Below, piece after piece: positions 1 to 10,100 of a DNA stretch of 64,000 bases; the stretch's first letter is position 1; every line of letters begins with the position of its first letter. The notes under the pieces were generated by a model. That model saw nothing but the letters and a program-made list of their open reading frames with translations. It did not search any database and was not told the origin of the DNA. The DNA is from JAXLQL01 sp046331625. Lineage in GTDB: Bacteria > Acidobacteriota > Terriglobia > Bryobacterales > Bryobacteraceae. The stretch spans positions 186,001 through 250,000 of the forward strand of contig JAXLQL010000005.1 in NCBI GenBank assembly GCA_046331625.1, in the 5' to 3' direction. The translations under genes were made by a program, and so were the position numbers.

Positions 1-456
1 CGTGAACGTGAACGCCAGCCGCGATTGCGTGGCCGGATTCAACCCCGAGAACGGATTCGTCGTAGTCTGCCGGCTGTTGTCGAACCCCGCTTGAAACGAA
101 GCTCCGTTCCAGTTGAGCCGCTGCTGATAAGCGAAGTTCTCGTTGTGGAAGCTCTCAGCCAACTTGCCGCCCGCGCCCAACAGAATCGAAGCCGTCGGTG
201 TGTTGCGATGCTCGTAGCCCGGAAGCCAACGGAAGAACCCATCGAACGTGCCCTTGGCCGCGTTGAGCGACTGCTGCGCCGACGAGATGTTGGTACGCTC
301 GATCTCCACTTCGAGGTTGTTTTTGAGCGCCATCTCGATCGCGTCTTTGAGCGGCAGCTTGCGCTCGATCACGCCCACACCCACGCGGGGCGGGGCTTGC
401 ACATCGGCGGCCAGCGCCGCCAACGGAAACAATACTGCCAGGAAATGCTTTCGCAT
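1..456 (-). CDS. TolC-family outer membrane efflux protein (N-terminal part)
   Basis: Only the first 152 codons lie in the window; the gene runs off the left edge. Translation from the ATG at 456 gives a signal peptide (MRKHFLAVLFPLAALAADVQ). It is followed by a region typical of TolC-type proteins: KLPLKDAIEMALKNNLEVEIERTNISSA, shown here only to mark the family's 'leading helix' (residues about 38-65), then a beta-strand-like stretch. The start lies 2 bases after the stop of the RND pump gene, so it is the last gene of the efflux operon. Inferred role: the outer membrane channel for that pump. The family call rests on the N-terminus and context only. Confidence 0.75.
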   Translation of the reverse strand, partial: MRKHFLAVLFPLAALAADVQAPPRVGVGVIERKLPLKDAIEMALKNNLEVEIERTNISSAQQSLNAAKGTFDGFFRWLPGYEHRNTPTASILLGAGGKLAESFHNENFAYQQRLNWNGASFQAGFDNSRQTTTNPFSGLNPATQSRLAFTFT

Positions 457-458
457 CG

Positions 459-3400
459 TCAGTCTCCCATCGCCTCAGACGGCCGCGGCGCGCCGGGCAG
501 TTTGCTTCTGATCCAACGGACCGTCCGGCCGAGCCAAGCCTGCAGATCGTCGAACATCGAGTACGCCACAGGCGTCACCAGCAGCGTCAACAATAGACAC
601 AGGCTCTGCCCACCGATCACCGCGATGGCCACCGTGCGCCGGCTGCCTGAGCCCGCACCGCCGCCGATCGCCAGCGGAATCATGCCCGCAACCAGCGCCG
701 CAGTCGTCATCAGAATCGGCCGCAACCGGTCCTCGCAGCCCTTCAAGATGGCTTCCATTCGGTCGAGCCCCTCGGCCCGCAGCGTCTTGATGTGATCGAT
801 CTGCAGAATCGAGTTCTTCTTCACGATTCCGAAAAGCACCAGAATTCCTACTGAGCTGTAGATGATCGAGAACGCCTCATGCGCCACCATCAGCGACAAC
901 AGCGCGAAAGGAATCGACAGCGGCAAGCTCAACAGGATCGTCACCGGATCGATGAAACTCTCGAACTGCGCCGCCAGAATCATGTACATCAGCACGATCG
1001 AAAGCAGGAACGCGAACATGTAGGCCTTCCCCGCCCTGCCGAATTCCTTCGTGCGTCCGATCGTTCCCGTGCGATACTCGGGCGGCATCTTCATTTCCTC
1101 CACCGTTTGGTTCAGGATGTCGAGCACCGCCGAAAGAGATTGCCCCGGCGCGATGTTCGCCATCATCAGCACCTGCCGCTGGCGGTTGTAGCGCGCGATC
1201 TGTACCGGACCAGTCGACTCCACCAGCTTCGCCACATTCGATAGCGGCACGTTGCCGAGCGTCGCCGAAGGCACGAACAACTGGTCCAGCGTGCGCGGCG
1301 AATTGCGATACTCCTCGCGAACGCGCAACTGAACGTCATAGCGGTCATCTGCTTCGCGATAGGTGGTCGCCTGCTGCGCGCCCGCTACCAACGTACGCAG
1401 CGCCGTGGCGATCGAGCTCACGTTCACACCGAGATCGGCCGCCTTGTCGCGATTGATCGTCACCCGATACTCGGGCTTGCCGGGCTCGTAGTTGGTGTCG
1501 AAATCGACCAGGCCCGGAACGTTGCTCAGCCGCTGTTTGATCACACGCGAGTATTGGTCGAGCTTGTTCAGGTCCGGACCCTGGATGAAGTACATCAGCT
1601 CGCGGTTGTCAGCGCCCGAGATCAGAGCTGGAAGCTGCACGGCGATGGTTGCGTCGCGAAACTTCTTCAGCCGCTCGCGCGCCTCGATCATGAGGTCGTC
1701 TTGCGTCTTCTTCCGTTGGTCCGGGTGGACCAGTTCCAGCACGATCGATCCGCGGTCCACCTGCTGGCGGAAGCCGCCGCCCACTGTCGAAAGCATGTTG
1801 CGCACGCCTTCCAGGTTCTTCAGTTCGGTCTCTACCGCGCCGATCACCTGGTTGGTGGCGGCCAGCGAAGTTCCCGGCGGAAGCTTCACGGTCACCTCGA
1901 ACTCGCTCTGGTCGTCGGTTGGTAGAAAGTTCTTACCGATCCGCATGAAGATCGGGCCCGATGACAACATCACCAGCAGGCATACGAGCGCCACGACCCA
2001 GCGGTGCCGCATCGACCAGCGCAGCATTCCCCGATACGGCACGGCGAACACGCGGTAGACGAACGTGTCTTTGGTGGCGCCTTCATGGCCGCTCGGCCGC
2101 AAGAAGCGCGAACACAACATCGGCGTCAAGGTGAAGCTCACCACCAGGCTCACCATGATGGCGAAAGCCGCCGTGAATCCGAAGCTCGACATGAACCGGC
2201 CCACGATGCCCGTCATGAACGCCACAGGAAGAAAGATGATCACCAGGCTGAGCGTGGTGGCCATCACGGCCAGGCCGATGTCGCGCGTGCCCTGAATGGC
2301 CGCCTCCACCGGACCGAGCCGCTTCTCTTCCATGTACCGGAAGATGTTTTCGAGCACCACGATCGCGTCATCGATCACGATGCCCACCATCAGCACCAGG
2401 CCGAGCATGGTGATCTGGTTGAGCGTGAAGCCCATCATGTTCATCAGCGTGTACGTCGAGATGATCGACGTCGGAATCGCGATCGCCGCGATCACCGTCG
2501 AACGCCAGCTCCGGATGAACAGCATCACGATGATGCCGGCCAGAATGCCGCCCAAGACCAGGTGCTCTTGCACCGCCTTGAACGATTCCTCGATGAACCC
2601 AGACTGGTCGCGCGCATAGGCGATCTTGAAATCAGGCGGCAGCAACCGCTGCAACTCCGCGATCCGCTCCTTGATCGAACTGATCACGGTGAGCGTGTTC
2701 GTGCCGGACTGCTTGCGGACCTCGAGCACGACGGCCGGCTTCCCGTCGAGCCGCACCATCGAGCGAGGCTCTTCCACACCGTCTTCCACTTCGGCGATAT
2801 CGCCCACGCGCACGGGAACGCCACCCTGATTCGCCACTACCACGCGAGCAAAATCCGCCGGCTTCTCCACGCGGCCCAGCGTTCGCAGCGCCACTTCCCG
2901 CGCGCCTTGGTCCACGCGCCCGCCTGGAATTTCCACGTTCTGCGCCGCCAACGCCGCCCGAACCTGGTCCACATTGAGATTGCGCGCGAACATCTTGTTC
3001 GGATCGAGCCAAACCTGGATCTGGCGCGTGCGCTCGCCCACGAACCGTACTTGGCCCACGCCTGGCAGCGACTCGAGATTCTTCTTGATGCGGTCGTCCA
3101 CCATCTTGGTGGTCTCACGCAAATCCCGGCCGCTCGCGATGGCGATGTTCAAGACCGGAGAAGCGTCGGTGGCAATCTTGTCCACCACCGGCGGATCGGC
3201 GTCTTCGGGCAACTGGCTCACCACCTGCGCCACCTTGTCGCGAACTTCCTGCGCGGCAACGTCGGGGTCTTTGTCGAGCACGAACTGCACGGTCACCAAC
3301 GAGATGCCTTCAGACGACACCGAGTTCAAATCGTCGATGCCGCTTACCGTGTTCACCGCTTCTTCGATTCGCTTGGTGACCTGCGACTCCACCTCCTCGG

Positions 3401-3569
3401 GCGCTGCGCCGCGGAGTGTGGTGTTGATCGTCACGATCGGGAATTCCACCTTGGGGAAGAAGTCCACGCCGAGCTTGCGATACGAGTCGAGCCCCATCAC
3501 CACCAGGAACAAAATCAACATGGTGGCGAACACGGGCCGCCGGATACAGATTTGGGCGATTTTCTGCAT
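459..3569 (-). CDS. RND (HAE1/AcrB-like) efflux pump inner membrane transporter
   Basis: A 1036-residue protein, the usual length for AcrB/MdtB-type proton-driven drug exporters. It starts with the typical cytoplasmic end and first membrane helix (IRRPVFATMLILFLVVMGL), followed by the first periplasmic porter half. Then come helices 2-6 with the proton-relay motif GIVIDDAIVVLENIF, whose paired aspartates are D400 and D401. A second periplasmic half and a second helix bundle (about residues 850-1020) complete the duplicated layout. It sits between the membrane fusion protein gene upstream (13 bases) and the TolC-like gene downstream (2 bases). Family and topology are clear; the substrate cannot be read from sequence. 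Confidence 0.95.
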   Translation of the reverse strand: MQKIAQICIRRPVFATMLILFLVVMGLDSYRKLGVDFFPKVEFPIVTINTTLRGAAPEEVESQVTKRIEEAVNTVSGIDDLNSVSSEGISLVTVQFVLDKDPDVAAQEVRDKVAQVVSQLPEDADPPVVDKIATDASPVLNIAIASGRDLRETTKMVDDRIKKNLESLPGVGQVRFVGERTRQIQVWLDPNKMFARNLNVDQVRAALAAQNVEIPGGRVDQGAREVALRTLGRVEKPADFARVVVANQGGVPVRVGDIAEVEDGVEEPRSMVRLDGKPAVVLEVRKQSGTNTLTVISSIKERIAELQRLLPPDFKIAYARDQSGFIEESFKAVQEHLVLGGILAGIIVMLFIRSWRSTVIAAIAIPTSIISTYTLMNMMGFTLNQITMLGLVLMVGIVIDDAIVVLENIFRYMEEKRLGPVEAAIQGTRDIGLAVMATTLSLVIIFLPVAFMTGIVGRFMSSFGFTAAFAIMVSLVVSFTLTPMLCSRFLRPSGHEGATKDTFVYRVFAVPYRGMLRWSMRHRWVVALVCLLVMLSSGPIFMRIGKNFLPTDDQSEFEVTVKLPPGTSLAATNQVIGAVETELKNLEGVRNMLSTVGGGFRQQVDRGSIVLELVHPDQRKKTQDDLMIEARERLKKFRDATIAVQLPALISGADNRELMYFIQGPDLNKLDQYSRVIKQRLSNVPGLVDFDTNYEPGKPEYRVTINRDKAADLGVNVSSIATALRTLVAGAQQATTYREADDRYDVQLRVREEYRNSPRTLDQLFVPSATLGNVPLSNVAKLVESTGPVQIARYNRQRQVLMMANIAPGQSLSAVLDILNQTVEEMKMPPEYRTGTIGRTKEFGRAGKAYMFAFLLSIVLMYMILAAQFESFIDPVTILLSLPLSIPFALLSLMVAHEAFSIIYSSVGILVLFGIVKKNSILQIDHIKTLRAEGLDRMEAILKGCEDRLRPILMTTAALVAGMIPLAIGGGAGSGSRRTVAIAVIGGQSLCLLLTLLVTPVAYSMFDDLQAWLGRTVRWIRSKLPGAPRPSEAMGD

Positions 3570-3582
3570 GACGCCGCTCCTT

Positions 3583-4785
3583 TCAGTTGGCCCGGACGTC
3601 CACTCCGTCCACCAGATTGCCGAGATTGTCGAGCGCGACCCGCTCTCCTGGGTTCAAGGCTCCGCCGGGAACTTCCACCGAGCCTTCCACGGTCTGTCCG
3701 GGCGTGAACCGGATCTCCTTCGCCTTCCCGTCGCGGATCGCGAACACCTTCGTGAGGCCCGCTACCGTGTACACGGCCTGCTGCGGCACCGTGGTAATCG
3801 CTGCGCCGCGCGAAGCGGTGAGCCGCACCTGCACGAACATGCCCGGCCGCAACTCAGGAGCGCTCTGGTTCAGCCGAGCTTCGGCCGAGAGCGATCGCGA
3901 ACGAGCATCGAGCGAGGGGTTGATTTGCGTGACCGTCGCGGTGAAGTCGCGCCCCGGAATCGCCTCAGTAGTAAATCGCAACGTGCTACCGGTGCGAACC
4001 GCCGCGGCCGCCACTTCCGGCACATCGAGGCGCAGCCGCAGCGGCCAAGTCTTCACGATGGTCATGATCGTGGAGTTGTCGCGGATGAACTGCCCCACCG
4101 CTACCATGCGCTGGGAAACCTGCCCGTCAAACGGCGCTTTCACTACGGTGTCGCCCAGCCGTTTCTCGATCAGCCGCTTGTCCGCCCGCAGGGCCTGAAT
4201 GTTCGCCAACTGCGTCCGCAGATCGTCTTTGGCCGCGTCGAGCGCCGCCTGCCGCGCCTGCATCGCCTTGTCGAGTTCGGTCAGCCGCTCTTGCGCGATG
4301 TCGCCCGAGGAGGCCAGCTTCTTGGCCGTGTCGAACTTGCTCTTGGCGTCGTCATACTGTGCTTGCGCTTGCCGAATGGCGGGCGTCGTCTGCGGTGTGG
4401 CGTCATCCTGGGTGGGGTCCAGCCCGATCCGCGCCAAAGCCTGCGCGATCGCCGCCTTCGCCCGGTCATGCTGGATCAGCAGTTCGGTTTTCTCCAGTTC
4501 CGCCACGACATCGCCCTTGCGAACCATCTGGCCGAAGTCGAAATTGATCTTCGAGATGCGCCCCTGGATCTCGGTGGAAATGTTGACGGCATCGTCGGCC
4601 TGCAGCGAACCCGTTACGTCAAGCGCCCGCTCCACTGTCTTCGTCTCGACAGCGGCAGTCTTTACCGAGATCGGCTGGGCCTTGGGAGCCTCCTGCACAG
4701 GAGTGTTCTTGGCTTCCGTCGATCTCGAACACCCAGCCGCCAACGCGGCCAGCAGCACCACAACAACGCTAGTCTTTCGTCTCAT
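3583..4785 (-). CDS. RND efflux membrane fusion protein (HlyD/AcrA-like lipoprotein)
   Basis: A 400-residue periplasmic adaptor. The N-terminus MRRKTSVVVVLLAALAAGC is a lipoprotein signal, with C19 the likely acylated cysteine. A lipoyl-like half (VNISTEIQGRISKINFDFGQ) is followed by a coiled-coil hairpin (residues about 105-200), then the second lipoyl half (DTVVKAPFDGQVSQRMVAVG) and beta-barrel domains. A TTG at 4803 is also possible, but the ATG at 4785 gives a normal lipoprotein signal and has GGAG 11 bases upstream. With this start the gene overlaps the end of tetR by 17 bases, suggesting coupled translation. It should bridge the RND pump and the TolC channel. Confidence 0.92.
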   Translation of the reverse strand: MRRKTSVVVVLLAALAAGCSRSTEAKNTPVQEAPKAQPISVKTAAVETKTVERALDVTGSLQADDAVNISTEIQGRISKINFDFGQMVRKGDVVAELEKTELLIQHDRAKAAIAQALARIGLDPTQDDATPQTTPAIRQAQAQYDDAKSKFDTAKKLASSGDIAQERLTELDKAMQARQAALDAAKDDLRTQLANIQALRADKRLIEKRLGDTVVKAPFDGQVSQRMVAVGQFIRDNSTIMTIVKTWPLRLRLDVPEVAAAAVRTGSTLRFTTEAIPGRDFTATVTQINPSLDARSRSLSAEARLNQSAPELRPGMFVQVRLTASRGAAITTVPQQAVYTVAGLTKVFAIRDGKAKEIRFTPGQTVEGSVEVPGGALNPGERVALDNLGNLVDGVDVRAN

Positions 4786-5437
4786 TTTTTGTGTCACTCC
4801 CAATCACCCCGTGTAAGAAAATGTCGACTACCGTTCGGATCACTTCGTCTCGGCCCCCGGGCAACTCGCCCGGCCGCCACACACAGTAGATGAGTCCTTG
4901 ATGCGAAACCATGCCGGCGAACGTTCGCGCCGCGAGCAATGGATTCATCTTCCTTAAGGATCCACGCGCCATCAAGGCCTCAATGTGGCTCACCACCATT
5001 CCGTAGAAGACAGCAAGAGTACGTTCGTAAAACAATTCCGACAGTTCATGATTTTCGAGGCGGCTGAACAGCAGCATCCGCGCAAAACGAGGATCGCGGA
5101 GGTACCAGTCGAGGAGGAACTCGGCGAGGCGGGTAAAGAAGGCGCGAGAGTCTCCTTGCGTAGTATACGACTCGAGTTCGGAGAGTAGTTCCACGTGGCA
5201 CGTATCTGGACCTGCGCCGGTTCCAGTGGAAAGGTGGCTCTCGAGGATTGCCGTGTACAGTGCTCGTTTCGTCTCAAAATGTTGATAAAGCACGGGTTCG
5301 GTCACGCCGACCGCCGCCGCCAGTTCCCGTGTCGTGGTTCCGCGGAACCCCCGGCTAGAGAACAGGTCCACTGCGGCGTCAATAATCGCAGCCCGTCTGA
5401 GCTCGGCTGGAAGCCGTTGTTTGGTGGGTGTGGACAT
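4769..5437 (-). CDS. TetR/AcrR-family transcriptional regulator of the efflux operon
   Basis: A 222-residue regulator. The N-terminal helix-turn-helix is classic for TetR: IIDAAVDLFSSRGFRGTTTRELAAAVGVTEPVLYQHFETK spans about residues 19-58, given here as the region that defines the family. The C-terminal ligand-binding part is all-helical and diverged. It is the first gene of the minus-strand operon tetR-MFP-RND-TolC and overlaps the MFP gene. Perfect inverted repeats lie just upstream of its start (5443-5476). This is the normal arrangement for an autoregulated repressor released by a pump substrate; that regulation is inferred. Confidence 0.9.
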   Translation of the reverse strand: MSTPTKQRLPAELRRAAIIDAAVDLFSSRGFRGTTTRELAAAVGVTEPVLYQHFETKRALYTAILESHLSTGTGAGPDTCHVELLSELESYTTQGDSRAFFTRLAEFLLDWYLRDPRFARMLLFSRLENHELSELFYERTLAVFYGMVVSHIEALMARGSLRKMNPLLAARTFAGMVSHQGLIYCVWRPGELPGGRDEVIRTVVDIFLHGVIGSDTKNETKD

Positions 5438-5442
5438 CTTGC

Positions 5443-5476
5443 TTAGCGGTCGCTAACCTAGCAGTTACTATGCTAG
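5443..5476. promoter_or_regulatory. Operator candidates upstream of the tetR efflux operon
   Basis: Two perfect inverted repeats lie within 40 bases of the tetR start. TTAGCGGTCGCTAA (5443-5456) has 6-base arms and a 2-base centre. CTAGCA...TGCTAG (5458-5476) has 6-base arms and a 7-base spacer. A third site, CTAGCAAACACTAG (5473-5486), matches the first at 9 of 14 positions. Palindromes of this size are typical TetR-family binding sites, and the position fits autoregulation. Binding is inferred. Confidence 0.6.
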
Positions 5477-5567
5477 CAAACACTAGACTCCCAGCGCCAG
5501 CGATTTCTTACGAGAGATTCCCGCCTTTGGGCGTAGAATCGGAGTAGCATCCATCAGGAGACTCATC

Positions 5568-7007
5568 GTGCGCTTCACCGTCTTCTTCCTTGCTGTTCCC
5601 GTTCTGGCTCAAATGCAGGTGACCGAGGTCGCCGTCCGCGCCGAAACCGAACCCATTCGGGTACGGCCCTTCGAGAGCATTCCGCTACAGGTCAGAGCTT
5701 ATGGATCCATTAGCAGCCAGAATGGTTCACAGCGCGTCCGCCTCCAGCGGGGTAACGCAAAGATGAGGGTCGTTGACTCCCAAGGGGGGTGGGTTTCGAA
5801 GGCCTTTCGTTACCAGGGCAAAGATGACGAAGCCTTCTACCGTGAGACCGCCTCCACCTTTGGGGATATTTTTGGCGCCTTGACGAAAGATTACGTCTTG
5901 CAGGACGCCTTCCTCTACGTTGCCCCTGAGAAGCCCGGCCGCTACCAGGTAGAAGCCACGCTCGAAGGAAAGGTAGCAACGGTTTCGGTTGAAGTCGATT
6001 CTCAGGCACCTTCCCGTAAGCCGCAGGAAACGAACACGTTCGGCCCGCCACCTCGCGTACCTGACCCGTACCGTAAGATTGCGGAATTCTGGGCCCCCTT
6101 CCTCGCCCAGGAAACCTGGTTCACGCCGAAAGCCGACATCCCCTCCCGCTTCGATTACGATGGGGATTGGCAGGGCGACAACAACTGGGACGATCTCGAT
6201 GGCGGCAGCTCACAAGCCTACGTCCACTACGCGGCTGTGGAGACCGCCACCCACTGGTTTCTGATCTACAACGTGTTCCACCCCCGCGACTACTCCGACA
6301 AGTGCGTAGCCGGGAGTTGTCACGAAAACGACAACGAGGGTCTCATCCTGACTATCCGCAAAGACGGATCCGAGTTCGGCAAACTCGAAGTACTCGAAAC
6401 GCTCGCCCACAACAACCTCTACTCCTACGTCGCCGACAACCGGATCCGTAAGGGAGCTCACAATGTCGAGGGTCCCATCGAGCTGTATCAAGGTTCCCAC
6501 CCCGCCGTCTTCATCGAGTCCGGTGGGCATGGCATCTACGGCGCCAAGAGTGGCCACTCCCGATACGAATTGGCGAGCGATAAGTTCACTGCTGGCATAG
6601 GGATGACGTTTATCTATAAAGGAATTGCTGAGCGCCCAAAGCACTACAATGACCGCCTGGTGGGCTATGAGCTGCTTCCGATCCAAACGGAGTGGTGGGC
6701 AAAGGCCGTGGAGGGCACCTGGAACCAGCGAACCTTTGACGAATACTACGCCTATCAGCCGTTCGGCAACCGCCCTGCTGGCACCAGTAGACGCATCGGC
6801 GGGACCTTCTATGGCCGGAAACAGTCAGCAAACAAAGCCAAACCGTTCTGGGGCTGGCACGACAACGAGACCAAGAACAAGAAGATCCTCAACGTCGGCC
6901 AGTGGGGACTCGACCCGGCCTACGGCGTCCAACGCAATTTGACGTTCCCAAATGGGGAGGCGCCAGCAACCGACTACACATTCAACCCCTACCTTGGAGT
7001 GGAATAA
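5568..7007 (+). CDS. Secreted protein of unknown function
   Basis: A 479-residue protein starting at GTG, with CAGGAG 7 bases upstream. It has a short signal peptide (MRFTVFFLAVPVLAQ). Residues about 18-155 look like a beta-rich N-terminal domain. From about 160 a distinct domain begins (YRKIAEFWAPFLAQETWF), rich in aromatic and acidic residues, with a CVAGSCHENDNEG motif and a later GGHGIYG motif that could form a metal or catalytic site. I recall this type of HEND-containing domain only as uncharacterised and cannot name a function. It is transcribed away from the efflux operon and stands alone before smc. Confidence 0.8.
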   Translation: MRFTVFFLAVPVLAQMQVTEVAVRAETEPIRVRPFESIPLQVRAYGSISSQNGSQRVRLQRGNAKMRVVDSQGGWVSKAFRYQGKDDEAFYRETASTFGDIFGALTKDYVLQDAFLYVAPEKPGRYQVEATLEGKVATVSVEVDSQAPSRKPQETNTFGPPPRVPDPYRKIAEFWAPFLAQETWFTPKADIPSRFDYDGDWQGDNNWDDLDGGSSQAYVHYAAVETATHWFLIYNVFHPRDYSDKCVAGSCHENDNEGLILTIRKDGSEFGKLEVLETLAHNNLYSYVADNRIRKGAHNVEGPIELYQGSHPAVFIESGGHGIYGAKSGHSRYELASDKFTAGIGMTFIYKGIAERPKHYNDRLVGYELLPIQTEWWAKAVEGTWNQRTFDEYYAYQPFGNRPAGTSRRIGGTFYGRKQSANKAKPFWGWHDNETKNKKILNVGQWGLDPAYGVQRNLTFPNGEAPATDYTFNPYLGVE

Positions 7008-7099
7008 GGCACCGTATACACAACATCTTGTAGCTTCTTCCTAAAGGACACGTTGGGCTGCGGTGGAATTGCTTTACTTTCTCCGCAGAAGCGAGTACT

Positions 7100-7162
7100 A
7101 TGGAAATCACTCCCCCGAGACGCGGGCTGGTCCCGATGAACATTTTCGTGGAGGGCAACTAA
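7100..7162 (+). CDS. Possible 20-codon leader peptide ahead of smc
   Basis: ATG at 7100 opens a 20-codon frame ending with TAA at 7160-7162, four bases before the TTG start of smc. The peptide begins MEITPPRRGL and ends FVEGN. The smc ribosome site (GGAGGG, 7150-7155) lies inside it, so its translation could influence smc initiation. A purine-rich GCGAG lies just ahead of the ATG. Size and coupling are seen; that it is expressed is inference, and a chance frame of this length is possible. Confidence 0.35.
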   Translation: MEITPPRRGLVPMNIFVEGN

Positions 7163-7166
7163 CCTC

Positions 7167-10100
7167 TTGCTCAAGCTAAAGCGCGTCGAACTACAAGGCT
7201 TCAAGTCTTTCTGCGAACGCAGTGAAATGCGTTTCCATGGCAGCGGCATTGCCGCCATTGTCGGACCCAATGGGTGCGGCAAGTCGAATCTCAGTGACGC
7301 CATCAGTTGGGTCCTCGGCGAACAGTCCGCCAAGAGCCTCCGTGGCGCACGCATGGAAGACGTGATTTTCGCCGGCACCCGCGATCGTAAGCCGCTCAGC
7401 ATGGCCCAGGTCAACATGACTCTAGTTGACCCCGACTCTTCTATGCTCGCCCGGCTCTACCCCGCGTTGGCCGCCGAAGCCGAACATCAGAACGGCAACG
7501 GCAATGGGAACGGCAATGGCAACGGCAACGGTCACGGCCACCACCAGCCCAAAGGCTCGCAGGACATCACCATTTCCCGCCGCCTCTACAGAGACGGTAC
7601 CAGCGAGTACTTGATCGACGGCAAATCCGCCCGGCTGAGAGACATCCAGGATCTTTTCTCAGGAACTGGATTAGGTCCGGAAAGCTACGCCATCATCGAG
7701 CAAGGCCGCATCGGCCAGCTGCTCAGCTCACGCCCGCATGACCGCCGCGCGGTCATCGAAGAGGCGGCTGGCATCGGCAAGTTCAAAACGAAGCGGCGCC
7801 TCGCGGAAGCCAAGCTCGAAAACGCCAAACAGAACCTTTCGCGGGTCTTCGACATCCTCGAAGAGGTAGGCCGTCAAGCTTCCTCACTGAAGCGGCAAGC
7901 CGCTAAGGCCAAACGCTACCAAGAGTTACACGAAGAATTGGTAGTACAACTTCGCCTCAGTTTGGTGGGCCGGTTCCGGTTGCTCGAACGCGAGTCCGCC
8001 AAGATCGCCCTCGACCTCAGCCAAGCCCAAGCTCAGTATCAGACGCTGTCCGGGCAGGTCGCCGAGAAAGAACGCGAACAGGTCGAAGTTCGCCAGCAGA
8101 GCAGTGCGGTCGAGTCCGAAGTCCGCGCTGCCCGCGAGAAGCTCGCCCAGCTCCGTCTCGAAGCCGAGCGCACCCGCGGCCGGATCGAGAGCCAAGCGCG
8201 CGACATCGCAAACATGGAATCGCGCCTGTCACAGGGCGAAACCGAAGGCCAAGCACTTGAAGTCAGGCAGATGGAGCTGACGGAGGAAGCGTCCGCGCAC
8301 TCGCAGCGCGTGGCCGAACTCGACCAGCAGGTGGAAGCGGCTCGCCTTCATCTGAATGAAAAGGGCCGACAGCGTGACCAGATGCAGGCCGACCTTCGCG
8401 AACGCGAGCTTTCGATCGAAGCCGGCCGTCAAAAGGCGCTCCGCGTCCTGGGCGAGATCTCGAATCTGAAGAACCAGCTCGCCCAGATGGAAGGCCACTT
8501 CCAGTCGCTCGAACGCGACCGCTCCCGCCTGACTCGCGAAGAGCAGATGGCTTCGGCCGATCTGGCCCGCCTGGAAGAACGGAAGAGAGAAGTCTCAGAT
8601 TCCCTGGCCAATCGCCAGATGGAACTCGAGTCGCTGGCAGACCGGCGCAAGCGGTTGGAAGAGGAACTGGGCGCCCGCAAGTCATCCATCGGCCAAACCC
8701 GGTCGCAACTCGACAAACTGCGCAACGAGGCGTCCCGCCTCAAGGCACGCAAAGATTCACTCGAGGAAATCCTTTCCCACCGTGCATATACGACGGATTC
8801 CGTAAAGCGTCTCTTTACCGCTTTTGAACAGGGCCAGGCGCATGACCTCAAGCCCGCCGGAGTGCTGGCGGACTTCGTGGATGTCGACAGGAACTTCGAA
8901 AAGGCCGCCGAAGAGTTCCTGCAGGAAGAACTCGAATACGTAGTTGTGAAGGATTGGACGCAAGCCGAGGTCGGCATTGACCTCATGCGGACCGACATGG
9001 ATGGTCGCGCCACGTTCCTGGTTCACCCAGAGCCGGGCGACCCGATGGCTTCCCTGCCCACCACCGAGCCGATACTCGGCCCCGAAACCGGCATCGTCGC
9101 CCGCTTGAGCGATGTCCTCAAGATGACGAACGGGCTAACCCAGGCTCCCGCCGCTCTGCTACCCCGCCTGTCCCGGTGCTTCGTCGCGGAGAGCCGGAGC
9201 GCGGCCCAGCGCCTTGCCAAGCAGTACCCCGACTTCTACTTCCTCCTCAATGACGGCGTCTGCTATCACGGCCACGCCGTCAGCGGCGGTCGCAAGACCG
9301 GTTCCGGACCGCTCGCTCTCAAGCGCGAACTCCGCGAGCTGACCAATACCGTCGGCGCGCAGCAGCGGCAGCTCGAAGAGACCGCGGAACTGCTGGCGAA
9401 CCTCGAGTCCGAGTCGGCCGAACTGGCGTCTCAACTCGAATCGGTCCGTGCCGAGCAACAGGGCCAGGAGCGCGAAGCGCTCGCCCTCGACCACGAAGTG
9501 CGCCGGTTGGCCGAGGAGTTCTCGCGCGTCAACTCGAAGCTTTCCGTTTCCCGCCTGGAGTTGGAACGGCTGGATCGCGATAGCGTCCGGCTGACCGAAC
9601 AGCGCGACGTCAGCCAGAAGGCCGTGCAGGAGAAGGAGGAGATCCGGCTGGTGGAAGAGGAAGCCCTCAACACCGTTCGCGCCGCCTTGGCCGACCTCCA
9701 GGATTCGGTCCGGTCGATCGCTGAGGAGCACTCCATGCTTCGCGTCGCCATGGCCGAACACGAAGAGCGAGGCCGCGCCGAGCGCAATGCTCAGCAGCGG
9801 TTGGAAAGTCAGATCCGTGACTTGGCTCGCCGCCGTCAGGACATCCACACCATGATCGAGCAGGTGGGCGCGCAGCGTGCGCAACTGCTCGCCGACAACG
9901 TCTCGCTTGACGAACGCGCCCTAAAGTTGGGCGAAGATGTGGAGCATACTCAGGTCCGCGTCAATGACCTCGCTACCCAGGAGCAAGGGATCCGCGAACG
10001 GCTGGTGGCCACCGAAGAGGGGCTCCGCTCGTTGCGAGCCGACGTCCAAGCTGCGCAAGAGAGCCGATCCCAGATCGAAGTCACCATGGCCGAACGGCGC

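Noticed and set aside
2004..3707. Long open frame antisense to the RND pump gene
   Set aside because: Its translation is rich in His, Arg and Asp without domains and mirrors the codon pattern of the real gene on the other strand.
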